Below, in pieces: positions 6,922-12,368 of a stretch of 17,746 nt of DNA. The notes under the pieces were generated by a model. The model ran no database searches, was not told where the DNA came from, and was given only the letters and a program-made list of their open reading frames with translations. The position numbers and the translations under genes were made by a program. The stretch comes from CAWDLX01 sp046728155 (GTDB lineage Bacteria > Actinomycetota > Actinomycetes > Mycobacteriales > Micromonosporaceae): contig JBKPDY010000147.1 in NCBI GenBank assembly GCA_046728155.1, positions 1-17,746 on the forward strand, in the 5' to 3' direction. The number at the start of each line of letters is the position of its first letter. The first letter of the stretch is position 1.

Positions 6922-7641
6922 GTGAGGTTGCCAAAGCAGCAGGGGCCGGTGACGCGGTACCGCGGCAGTCGACGCCTGCCCAAGCTGCCCAGCGCACGTT
7001 CGGCGGGGGTCGTACTGACCGCTGTCGTTGCAGCCGCGGTCGTGGCGTTCGGCGCCGGCGCGGTTCTTCCCGACTCCGACGCACTCCGCCGGGCCACCGG
7101 CAACTCGATGATCTCGCTGACCGTGAACGACCGGCTCAGCGCCGCCGACAAGGCCAACCGCTCTGACGACCGGCCCGATCCGGCGTCCAGCGTGGATCTG
7201 GGCGCACCCGATGTCTGGCTCCTGCCCCTGCATTGCGACTACGAGATCACCACGCTCTTCGCCATGCGATGGGGGGTGCTGCACAACGGAGTCGACCTCG
7301 CCTGCGGCTGCGGCACCCCGTACTACGCGGCGCACGACGGCGTCGTGGAAATCGCGCACTACAACGGCGGTTATGGCAACGAGATCATGCTCGATAACGG
7401 CAACGGGGCGGAGACGATCTACGGCCACGGCTCCCAGCTCCTGGTCACCGAGGGGCAGCACGTGAAGGCCGGCCAGAATATCGGCCTGATCGGGACTACC
7501 GGGTTCTCCACCGGCTGCCACCTGCACTTCGAGGTGCACTACAACAAGGTCCTCATCGACCCGATCCCCTTCATGAAGGATCGCGGCGTCGATATCCCAC
7601 GCCACCTCGAAGCCGCCAGCGGAGCCAACATCACAAGTTGA
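6922..7641 (+). CDS. Membrane-anchored M23 family metallopeptidase
   Basis: A LytM/M23 zinc endopeptidase likely to act on peptidoglycan cross-bridges outside the membrane. The 239-aa product has a basic N-terminus, one hydrophobic segment (about 27-49, signal anchor or uncleaved signal), a linker and a C-terminal M23 domain (about 98-225). Zinc ligands are visible: H121 and D125 in LHNGVD, H169 in YGHGSQL, and H200-x-H202 in CHLHFEV. The domain has four cysteines (105, 128, 130, 199) beside the active-site strands, which is unusual and could allow disulfides. GTG 6922 was chosen because GGAG lies 6 nt upstream; TTG 6928 with GGAGG 6 nt upstream is equally plausible, and an earlier ATG at 6748 is unlikely given the non-protein-like extension. 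The place next to pcrA and sucC matches M. tuberculosis Rv0950c. It ends 3 bp from the convergent pcrA stop. Confidence 0.9.
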   Translation: MRLPKQQGPVTRYRGSRRLPKLPSARSAGVVLTAVVAAAVVAFGAGAVLPDSDALRRATGNSMISLTVNDRLSAADKANRSDDRPDPASSVDLGAPDVWLLPLHCDYEITTLFAMRWGVLHNGVDLACGCGTPYYAAHDGVVEIAHYNGGYGNEIMLDNGNGAETIYGHGSQLLVTEGQHVKAGQNIGLIGTTGFSTGCHLHFEVHYNKVLIDPIPFMKDRGVDIPRHLEAASGANITS

Positions 7642-7644
7642 GTC

Positions 7645-10101
7645 CTACAGCTTCTCGATCGGTGCGCTCTTGAGGACTATCCACATCACCTGGTCGCCGA
7701 AGTCGATCTGCGCTTGGGCGCGCATGCCGCTACCCTCGACCGCCAGCACCCGACCGAGCCCCCAACGCTGATGGTTGATCCGGTCGCCGGGTTCCACGAG
7801 CGGCACCTCGACCTTCGGTAACTCACTCGCCGTACTGAGCCTCGAGGCGTCGAACCCGAGCTTCGTGGCCAGCTGAGTCGCCTTCGGGGTACCGCCGACG
7901 AAGCGTGACTCGGGGCGAACCGGCCGGTTGCCGATTCCACCACGATCATTTCCGGATCGGCCGTTCCAGCTGGTGTACGCCTCCTCGGTCCGGTCCCACC
8001 GGATGAAATCCAGCGGCACCTCCTGCAGGAACCTCGATGGATAGTGGCGGACCGGCGCCCCCCACGCCGACCTGGTCACCGCGCGGGACAGGTACAGGCG
8101 CCGGCGGGCCCGGGTGATCCCCACGTACGCCAGTCGCCGTTCCTCCTCCAGCTCACCGGGCTCGTCGATGGCCCGCTGGTGCGGAAAGACCCCGTCCTCG
8201 AGACCGGTCAGGAAGACGACCGGGAACTCCAGGCCCTTCGCGGTGTGCAGTGTCATGAGCGTGACCACGCCAGCGTGGTCGGGATCGTCGGAGGGGACCT
8301 GGTCAGCGTCGGCGACCAGTGACACCTGCTCCAGGAAACCGGCCAGGGACGGGCCTTCAGCGGCGCCCGCGACCTCCTCGCCCGACTCCTCGCTCGCCTG
8401 TTCGGCAGCCTGGGCCAGTGATTCGGCGCGTTCGGTGTATTCCTTGGCGACGCTGACCAGCTCACGCAAGTTCTCGACCCGCCCCTCGTCCTGAGGATCG
8501 GTGCTCTCCTCGAGTTCATCCAGGTAGCCCGAGCGGTGCAGGACCGCGGTGAGGATCTCCTCGGGCGGTGCGACGACGCTCATCTCGCGTAGCTCGTCCA
8601 TCAGCGCAACGAAGTCGGCGATCGCGCTCGCCGCCCGCGGAGGCATGCCGGGCGCCTGGTCGGCCAGGCGCAGGGCGGCGCCGAACGAGATCCGTTCTCG
8701 GGCCGAGAGGGCCTCGACGCAGGCGATGGCCCGGTCACCGATCCCACGTCGGGGGGTGTTGAGGACGCGCCGCACGCTCACCGTGTCGTCCTGGTTGTCG
8801 ATTGCCCGCAGATATGCGAGTGCGTCGCGGACCTCTCTCCGCTCGTAGAACCGGACGCCGCCGACCACCTTGTACGGCAGACCACGCCGAATGAAGATCT
8901 CTTCGAAGACCCGGGACTGGGCATTTGTACGGTAGAAGACGGCCACGTCTCCCGGCCTGGCGCGACCGGCGTCGGCCAGCTCCCCGATCTCGCGCGCAAC
9001 CCAGTCAGCCTCGGCGTGCTCGGTATCGGCAACGTATCCGCCGATGCGTTCGCCCTGGCCCAGGTCGCTCCAGAGGTTCTTCGGCTTGCGCTCGGTGTTC
9101 CGATTGATCACAGCGTTGGCCGCGTTGAGGATCGTCTGCGTCGACCGGTAGTTCTGTTCCAGAAGGATCGTGCGAGCGTCGGGAAAGTCGCGCTCGAACT
9201 CGAGAATGTTGCGGATCGTGGCGCCGCGGAAGGCATAAATCGACTGGTCGGCGTCGCCCACGACGCAGAGCTCGGCGGGCGGCGTCTCGCCCGCTCCGGT
9301 GGACGTGGCGGGATCGTGGACGCCGACCAGTTCCCGCACCAGGGCGTACTGGGCATGGTTGGTGTCCTGGTACTCATCGACCAGCACGTGTCGGAACCGA
9401 CGACGGTACCGTCCGGCGACGTCGACGTTCGTCCGGAAGAGCTGAACCACGGTCATGATCAAGTCATCGAAGTCGAGGGCGTGTGCCTCGTGCAGACGGC
9501 GCTGGTAGAGCGTGTACGCCTCAGCTACTTCACGCGTTTCCGCATCCTTCGCCATGGCGGTGGCGGCTGGCGGATCGATGAGCTCGTTCTTGAGGTTGGA
9601 CACCCGTGCCGCGAGAGCCCGTGCTGGATGACGCTTCGGATCCAGGTCGAGCTCCCGCGTGACGAGCTTCATGAGCCGTTGGGAATCGTCGGCGTCGTAG
9701 ATCGAGAACGTGGACTTGAGCCCCGCGTGCTCATGCTCGGCGCGCAGTATTCGCACACATGCAGAGTGGAACGTGCTCACCCACATCAACCGGGCCCGGT
9801 TGCCGACCAGCGCAGCCACCCGTTCCTTCATTTCGCCGGCGGCCTTGTTCGTGAAGGTGATCGCGATGATCTCGCCCGGGTGCACCTCGCGGGCCTCGAG
9901 CAGGTAGGCGACGCGGTTGGTCAGCACAGTGGTCTTACCCGAACCGGCACCGGCGACGATCAGCAGCGGCGTGCCGAAATGGGTCACAGCCGCCCGCTGA
10001 GCGTCGTTGAGCCCGTCGAGCAGGCGACCCGGGTCGCCAATCGGGGCCGGCCGGGGGGTCGGAGTGACCGGCGCGGCCGGTATGTCGGAGAGGGCGTGCA
10101 T
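7645..10101 (-). CDS. pcrA: ATP-dependent DNA helicase PcrA/UvrD1
   Basis: A superfamily-1A 3'-5' helicase used in nucleotide excision repair and in clearing recombination intermediates or stalled polymerases. All motifs are present: the Q motif LNDAQRAAV (31-39), Walker A GAGSGKT (51-57), ITFTNKAAGEMKERV (81-95), Walker B DEYQDTN (242-248), motif III GDADQSIYAFRGA (282-294), motif IV LEQNYRST, the motif V region TLHTAKGLEF and motif VI YVGITRARRRLYLS. The C-terminal Tudor-like segment (PGDRINHQRWGLGRVLAVEG) is typical of PcrA and contacts RNA polymerase in studied homologues. The 818-aa length is normal. The ATG has no good SD, but TAGACT (10116-10111) ends 9 nt upstream, suggesting a nearly leaderless mRNA. 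It is divergent from the aroQ transcript, as uvrD1 and the chorismate mutase gene are in M. tuberculosis. Confidence 0.98.
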   Translation of the reverse strand: MHALSDIPAAPVTPTPRPAPIGDPGRLLDGLNDAQRAAVTHFGTPLLIVAGAGSGKTTVLTNRVAYLLEAREVHPGEIIAITFTNKAAGEMKERVAALVGNRARLMWVSTFHSACVRILRAEHEHAGLKSTFSIYDADDSQRLMKLVTRELDLDPKRHPARALAARVSNLKNELIDPPAATAMAKDAETREVAEAYTLYQRRLHEAHALDFDDLIMTVVQLFRTNVDVAGRYRRRFRHVLVDEYQDTNHAQYALVRELVGVHDPATSTGAGETPPAELCVVGDADQSIYAFRGATIRNILEFERDFPDARTILLEQNYRSTQTILNAANAVINRNTERKPKNLWSDLGQGERIGGYVADTEHAEADWVAREIGELADAGRARPGDVAVFYRTNAQSRVFEEIFIRRGLPYKVVGGVRFYERREVRDALAYLRAIDNQDDTVSVRRVLNTPRRGIGDRAIACVEALSARERISFGAALRLADQAPGMPPRAASAIADFVALMDELREMSVVAPPEEILTAVLHRSGYLDELEESTDPQDEGRVENLRELVSVAKEYTERAESLAQAAEQASEESGEEVAGAAEGPSLAGFLEQVSLVADADQVPSDDPDHAGVVTLMTLHTAKGLEFPVVFLTGLEDGVFPHQRAIDEPGELEEERRLAYVGITRARRRLYLSRAVTRSAWGAPVRHYPSRFLQEVPLDFIRWDRTEEAYTSWNGRSGNDRGGIGNRPVRPESRFVGGTPKATQLATKLGFDASRLSTASELPKVEVPLVEPGDRINHQRWGLGRVLAVEGSGMRAQAQIDFGDQVMWIVLKSAPIEKL

Positions 10102-10116
10102 CGCACCGCGAGTCTA
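10102..10116 (-). promoter_or_regulatory. -10 element immediately upstream of pcrA
   Basis: TAGACT at 10116-10111 (minus strand) fits TAnnnT and lies 9 nt before the pcrA ATG, so the 5' leader would be only a few nucleotides. No good -35 hexamer was found 16-18 nt upstream. Confidence 0.35.
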
Positions 10117-10198
10117 TGCCGGCACCCCGACAGTCTGGCGGTACCCGCGAGCCGCCACCCCGGTCGATGCGGGTCGCGCTCAGGACTCGGGAAGGCTC

Positions 10199-10233
10199 TT
10201 GCCCCGGGGACGGCTCGTGGCATACTCAACGGC
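10199..10233 (+). promoter_or_regulatory. Promoter of the aroQ leader transcript
   Basis: TTGCCC (10199-10204) and CATACT (10221-10226) are separated by 16 nt, and TG one base upstream of CATACT makes an extended -10. The -10 ends 7 nt before the GTG of the leader peptide, so the transcript would start at, or within one base of, that GTG (10234). Confidence 0.6.
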
Positions 10234-10299
10234 GTGATCGGCCAGTCGCGATTCTTCTACTACGGCTCCGGGAGTCCGGCAGCCGTGGGTCGCGCCTGA
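10234..10299 (+). CDS. Phe/Tyr-rich leader peptide upstream of chorismate mutase
   Basis: A 21-codon ORF, GTG to TGA, starting MIGQSRFFYYGSGSP. It has four consecutive aromatic codons TTC-TTC-TAC-TAC at 10252-10263. There is no SD, but a -10 box ends 7 nt upstream of the GTG, so it is read as a leaderless leader peptide. Phe and Tyr are the two end products of the chorismate mutase branch, and the ORF is followed by competing hairpins and a strong terminator before aroQ. This is the arrangement of attenuation leader peptides such as those of E. coli pheA or actinobacterial trp operons. The frame is open upstream, so the start is set by the promoter rather than by a preceding stop. Its job would be ribosome stalling, not a peptide function. 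Confidence 0.7.
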   Translation: MIGQSRFFYYGSGSPAAVGRA

Positions 10300-10343
10300 T
10301 CAAGACCTACGAACCGCCCCGGGCTCCGCGAGCCCGGGGCGGT
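10262..10343 (+). promoter_or_regulatory. Transcription attenuator of aroQ (alternative hairpins)
   Basis: Three pairings were found by hand. Stem 1:2 pairs 10262-10271 with 10276-10286 (ten base pairs, one bulged C at 10280) and begins inside the second Tyr codon. Stem 2:3 pairs GGAGTCCGG (10271-10279) with CCGGGCTCC (10319-10327), nine pairs including one G-U. Stem 3:4 is the terminator, 10313-10325 with 10331-10343. Stem 2:3 excludes both others. A ribosome stalled on Phe or Tyr codons would cover the left arm of 1:2, permit 2:3 and prevent the terminator; fast translation would leave 3:4 to form. Confidence 0.6.
10313..10343 (+). terminator. Attenuator terminator hairpin before aroQ
   Basis: A perfect 13-bp GC-rich stem (10313-10325 with 10331-10343) with a 5-nt loop CCGCG, located between the leader peptide and the chorismate mutase gene. 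No T-tract follows, as is frequent for actinobacterial hairpin terminators. Placement in front of the gene rather than after one argues for conditional termination. Confidence 0.65.
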
Positions 10344-10392
10344 CCCATGTCCCGGCCGTGGAGCGGCCCGACCTGGACCCAAGGATGAGGAC

Positions 10393-10680
10393 ATGGACAC
10401 GACCACTGCCACGGAGGCGGAGACGACCGCGACGCCGGAGCGCCGGATCGCGGAGCTGCGCCGGCGCATCGACCAGATCGACGCCGATATCATCCGGCTC
10501 TGGCTCGAGCGAGCGACGATCTCCAGGGAGGTTGGCGCCACCCGGGTCGCCGCCGGGGGAACGCGTCTGGTCCTCTCCCGGGAACAGGAGATCCTGGCTC
10601 GTTTCCGCGATGCGCTCGGAGCTGACGGTACGGAGCTCGCGATGCTTATCCTGCGGGCCGGGCGAGGCCCGCTGGTCTGA
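10393..10680 (+). CDS. aroQ: Chorismate mutase, AroQ class
   Basis: Converts chorismate to prephenate, the first committed step to Phe and Tyr. The 95-aa all-helical protein matches the short AroQ-delta mutases such as M. tuberculosis Rv0948c. Active-site residues can be aligned by motif: R23 in ELRRRIDQID, R40 in WLERATISREVG, R51 in ATRVA, V60, R63 and E64 in RLVLSREQEIL. The C-terminal GRGPLV corresponds to the tail that reshapes the active site when the mycobacterial enzyme binds DAHP synthase, so partner-dependent activity is likely (inference from the family). AAGGA lies 7 nt before the ATG. It is preceded by the Phe/Tyr attenuator and is divergent from pcrA. Its last codons are part of a 25-bp direct repeat. 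Confidence 0.95.
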   Translation: MDTTTATEAETTATPERRIAELRRRIDQIDADIIRLWLERATISREVGATRVAAGGTRLVLSREQEILARFRDALGADGTELAMLILRAGRGPLV

Positions 10681-10708
10681 GCCCGGCCGGGCGAGGCCGG
10701 TGGTCTGA
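10656..10708. repeat. Direct repeat spanning the end of aroQ
   Basis: A 25-nt segment ending at the aroQ stop (10656-10680) recurs with one missing base and one substitution at 10685-10708. The period is 29 nt. The second copy sits between aroQ and the PIG-L gene and includes a copy of the GGTCTGA end of the gene. Confidence 0.8.
10683..10700 (+). terminator. Possible terminator hairpin after aroQ
   Basis: CCGGCC (10683-10688) and GGCCGG (10695-10700) form a 6-bp stem with a 6-nt loop just after the aroQ stop. No T-tract follows. It is shorter than the attenuator hairpin, so the call is tentative. Confidence 0.3.
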
Positions 10709-10721
10709 CCCGCGCTGGGCG

Positions 10722-10735
10722 TAGCATGCCTGGTC
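10722..10735 (+). promoter_or_regulatory. -10 element before the PIG-L deacetylase gene
   Basis: TAGCAT (10722-10727) fits TAnnnT and ends 8 nt before the GTG at 10736, which has no SD. A leaderless or nearly leaderless transcript is suggested. No clear -35 was found. Confidence 0.35.
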
Positions 10736-11470
10736 GTGACGTTTCCAGCCTCGGCCGGGCCGCTGGCGGATGTCCAGCGGGTGCTGGCCGTGTTCGCACA
10801 TCCCGACGACGTCGACTTTGGCGCCGCCGGCACGGTCGCCCGGTGGGTAGCCGACGGCCTGGAGGTGGCCTACCTGGTCATCACCCGAGGCGATGCCGGC
10901 GGATTCGACGAAACGCCGCGCGAGCTGATACCCGCCTTGCGCGAGGCCGAGCAGCGGGCGGCGGCTGCCGTCCTCGGGGTCAAACAGGTGGCTTTCCTCG
11001 ACGGGTACCACGACGGTGTGCTGACCCCGTCGATCGAGCTTCGCCGGGACATCACCCGTGAGATCCGGCGATTCCGCCCCGACCGGGTACTGACCAGTTC
11101 CCCGTTGCGAAACTGGCAGCGCATGGCGGGTCCGAGCCACCCCGACCACCTCGCCGCCGGTGAGGCCGCCACCTGCGCCATCTATCCCGACGCCCGCAAC
11201 CCGTTCATCTTCACCGATCTGGCCGACGCCGGGTATGACCCGTGGATCGTCCGGGAGGTCTGGTACCAGACCGGCCCGGCGCCCGATCATGTGGTCGATG
11301 TGACCGACTTCGCCGAGGCCAAGTTCGCTGCCCTGGCGGCCCACGTCTCGCAAACCAGTCATACCGACGTACGACCGTCCGTCCGACAACGGATGACGCA
11401 GGCCGCTGTGGCGGCCGGCCTGCCCGAAGGCCGTCTGGCCGAGGCGTTCAGCGTGTTCCGTACGGCCTGA
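10736..11470 (+). CDS. PIG-L family metal-dependent deacetylase (LmbE-like)
   Basis: A 244-aa zinc hydrolase of the family that removes N-acetyl groups from glucosamine-type substrates; relatives include MshB and Mca of mycothiol metabolism. Metal ligands are visible: H22 and D25 in FAHPDDVDFG, and H138 in GPSHPDHLAAGE; D24 is the likely general base. The first motif reads HPDDV instead of the HPDDE found in MshB/Mca, so a mycothiol role should not be assumed and the substrate is unknown. The start is GTG, with a -10-like box rather than an SD in front. It follows aroQ by 55 bp but seems to have its own promoter. Its stop lies 1 bp from the convergent response-regulator stop. Confidence 0.9.
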   Translation: MTFPASAGPLADVQRVLAVFAHPDDVDFGAAGTVARWVADGLEVAYLVITRGDAGGFDETPRELIPALREAEQRAAAAVLGVKQVAFLDGYHDGVLTPSIELRRDITREIRRFRPDRVLTSSPLRNWQRMAGPSHPDHLAAGEAATCAIYPDARNPFIFTDLADAGYDPWIVREVWYQTGPAPDHVVDVTDFAEAKFAALAAHVSQTSHTDVRPSVRQRMTQAAVAAGLPEGRLAEAFSVFRTA

Positions 11471-11471
11471 C

Positions 11472-12137
11472 TCACACGAGGCGGCGGTCGGCGGCCCAGC
11501 GCGAGAGCTCGTACCGGTTGGACACCTGGAGCTTGCGCAGCACATTGGAGACATGTGTCTCGACCGTCTTGATCGAGATGTACAGCTCCTTGGCGATCTC
11601 CTTGTAGGCGTACCCGCGCGCGAGCAGGCGGAGAACCTCGCGTTCGCGGTTCGTCAGCTGGTCGAGTTCGGGATCGGACACGGGTGCGTCGGGGCGGGCG
11701 GCGAACGCGTCCAGGACGAAGCCGGCCAACCGCGGGCTGAAGACGGCGTCACCCTCGGCCACGCGGCGCACGGCGTCGGCGAGCTGCTCCGGCGAGATCG
11801 TCTTGGTGACGTAGCCCCGGGCACCCGCCCGGATCAGACCGATGACGTCCTCGGCCGCGTCGGAGACCGACAAGGCGAGGAACTTGACATTCGGCTGGCT
11901 CTTGCGCAGGGCGTCGAGCACCGCGCGGCCACCGCCATCGGGCATGTGGACATCGAGGAGGACGACATCGGGTTGGGTCGCGATGATGGCGGAGATCGCC
12001 TCGGGGACCGTGCTCGCCTCGCCGACCACATCGACGTACGCGCCCAGTTCGGCCCGGACGCCCGCGCGGAACATGGCATGGTCGTCGACAAGGAAGACCC
12101 GCAACGTCGTCGGCTCACTCGCTGTCGGCTCAGTCAT
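11472..12137 (-). CDS. NarL/LuxR-family response regulator
   Basis: A 221-aa two-component DNA-binding regulator. The receiver domain (about 12-130) has the acidic pair D18-D19 in FLVDDHAMFR, phospho-acceptor D62 in VVLLDVHMPDGGG, T/S near 89-92 (LALSVSD) and K111 in YVTKTISPEQ. The LuxR-type HTH (about 153-215) contains LTNREREVLRLLARGYAYKEIAKEL and TVETHVSNVLRKL. The cognate kinase gene lies upstream in the same direction, separated by a 77-bp tandem repeat. The ATG at 12137 is the last of four identical ATGACTGAG starts; GGAGG lies 9 nt upstream. It probably controls the divergent PspC/LiaF-like gene, and possibly itself, by analogy with LiaFSR-type systems. Confidence 0.95.
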   Translation of the reverse strand: MTEPTASEPTTLRVFLVDDHAMFRAGVRAELGAYVDVVGEASTVPEAISAIIATQPDVVLLDVHMPDGGGRAVLDALRKSQPNVKFLALSVSDAAEDVIGLIRAGARGYVTKTISPEQLADAVRRVAEGDAVFSPRLAGFVLDAFAARPDAPVSDPELDQLTNREREVLRLLARGYAYKEIAKELYISIKTVETHVSNVLRKLQVSNRYELSRWAADRRLV

Positions 12138-12214
12138 ACCACTTCGCCTCCGCGCTCGCTCCGCTCCTCGCGCCCAGCGGTCCTGCGATGCTCACTCGCT
12201 GTCGGCTCAGTCAT
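12134..12214 (-). CDS. Mini-cistron 3 in the 77-bp repeat
   Basis: A diverged copy: 26 codons beginning MTEPTASEHRRTAGREE and ending GGEVV. Its TGA overlaps the ATG of the real response regulator (12137), so a ribosome finishing it could restart on the regulator. Confidence 0.35.
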   Translation of the reverse strand: MTEPTASEHRRTAGREERSERGGEVV

Positions 12215-12291
12215 GCCACTTCGCCTCCGCGCTCGCTCCGCTCCTTGGGCCTAGCGGCCCTGCGATGCTCACTCGCTGTCGGCTCAGTCAT
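12211..12291 (-). CDS. Mini-cistron 2 in the 77-bp repeat
   Basis: Identical in sequence to mini-cistron 1: 26 codons, GGAGG 9 nt upstream of its ATG, start overlapping the previous stop and stop overlapping the next start by ATGA. Confidence 0.35.
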   Translation of the reverse strand: MTEPTASEHRRAARPKERSERGGEVA

Positions 12292-12368
12292 GCCACTTCG
12301 CCTCCGCGCTCGCTCCGCTCCTTGGGCCTAGCGGCCCTGCGATGCTCACTCGCTGTCGGCTCAGTCAT
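12288..12368 (-). CDS. Mini-cistron 1 in the 77-bp repeat
   Basis: A 26-codon ORF starting MTEPTASEHRRAARPK and ending SERGGEVA. Its ATG overlaps the kinase TGA (ATGA), and its own TGA overlaps the next unit's ATG. The first eight residues equal the N-terminus of the response regulator. Translation is plausible because SD-like GGAG and stop-start overlap are present; a peptide function is not implied. Confidence 0.35.
   Translation of the reverse strand: MTEPTASEHRRAARPKERSERGGEVA

Larger units (their letters stand above)
12114..12368 (-). repeat. 77-bp tandem repeat (3.3 copies) between sensor kinase and regulator
   Basis: Units lie at 12114-12190, 12191-12267 and 12268-12344, with a 24-bp partial unit at 12345-12368. 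The second and third are identical; the first differs at several sites, mostly around 12168-12182. Read on the minus strand, each unit contains an SD (GGAGG), an ATG about 9 nt later and the sequence ATGACTGAGCCGACAGCGAG. The outermost copy overlaps the kinase stop and the innermost forms the start of the regulator gene. Each full unit has a short inverted repeat, GGGCC/GGCCC in units 2 and 3. The repeat looks like an amplification of the original ATGA junction between the two genes. Confidence 0.97.

Noticed and set aside
9016..10299. Long plus-strand open frame opposite pcrA (427 codons)
   Set aside because: Antisense to a clearly identified helicase; the protein has no recognisable motif and the frame is open because of high GC at third codon positions. 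Only its last 22 codons, behind the promoter at 10199-10226, are kept as the leader peptide.
12114..12368. CRISPR array
   Set aside because: The repeat is head-to-tail without spacers and each unit encodes the same start region, so it is a plain tandem repeat.
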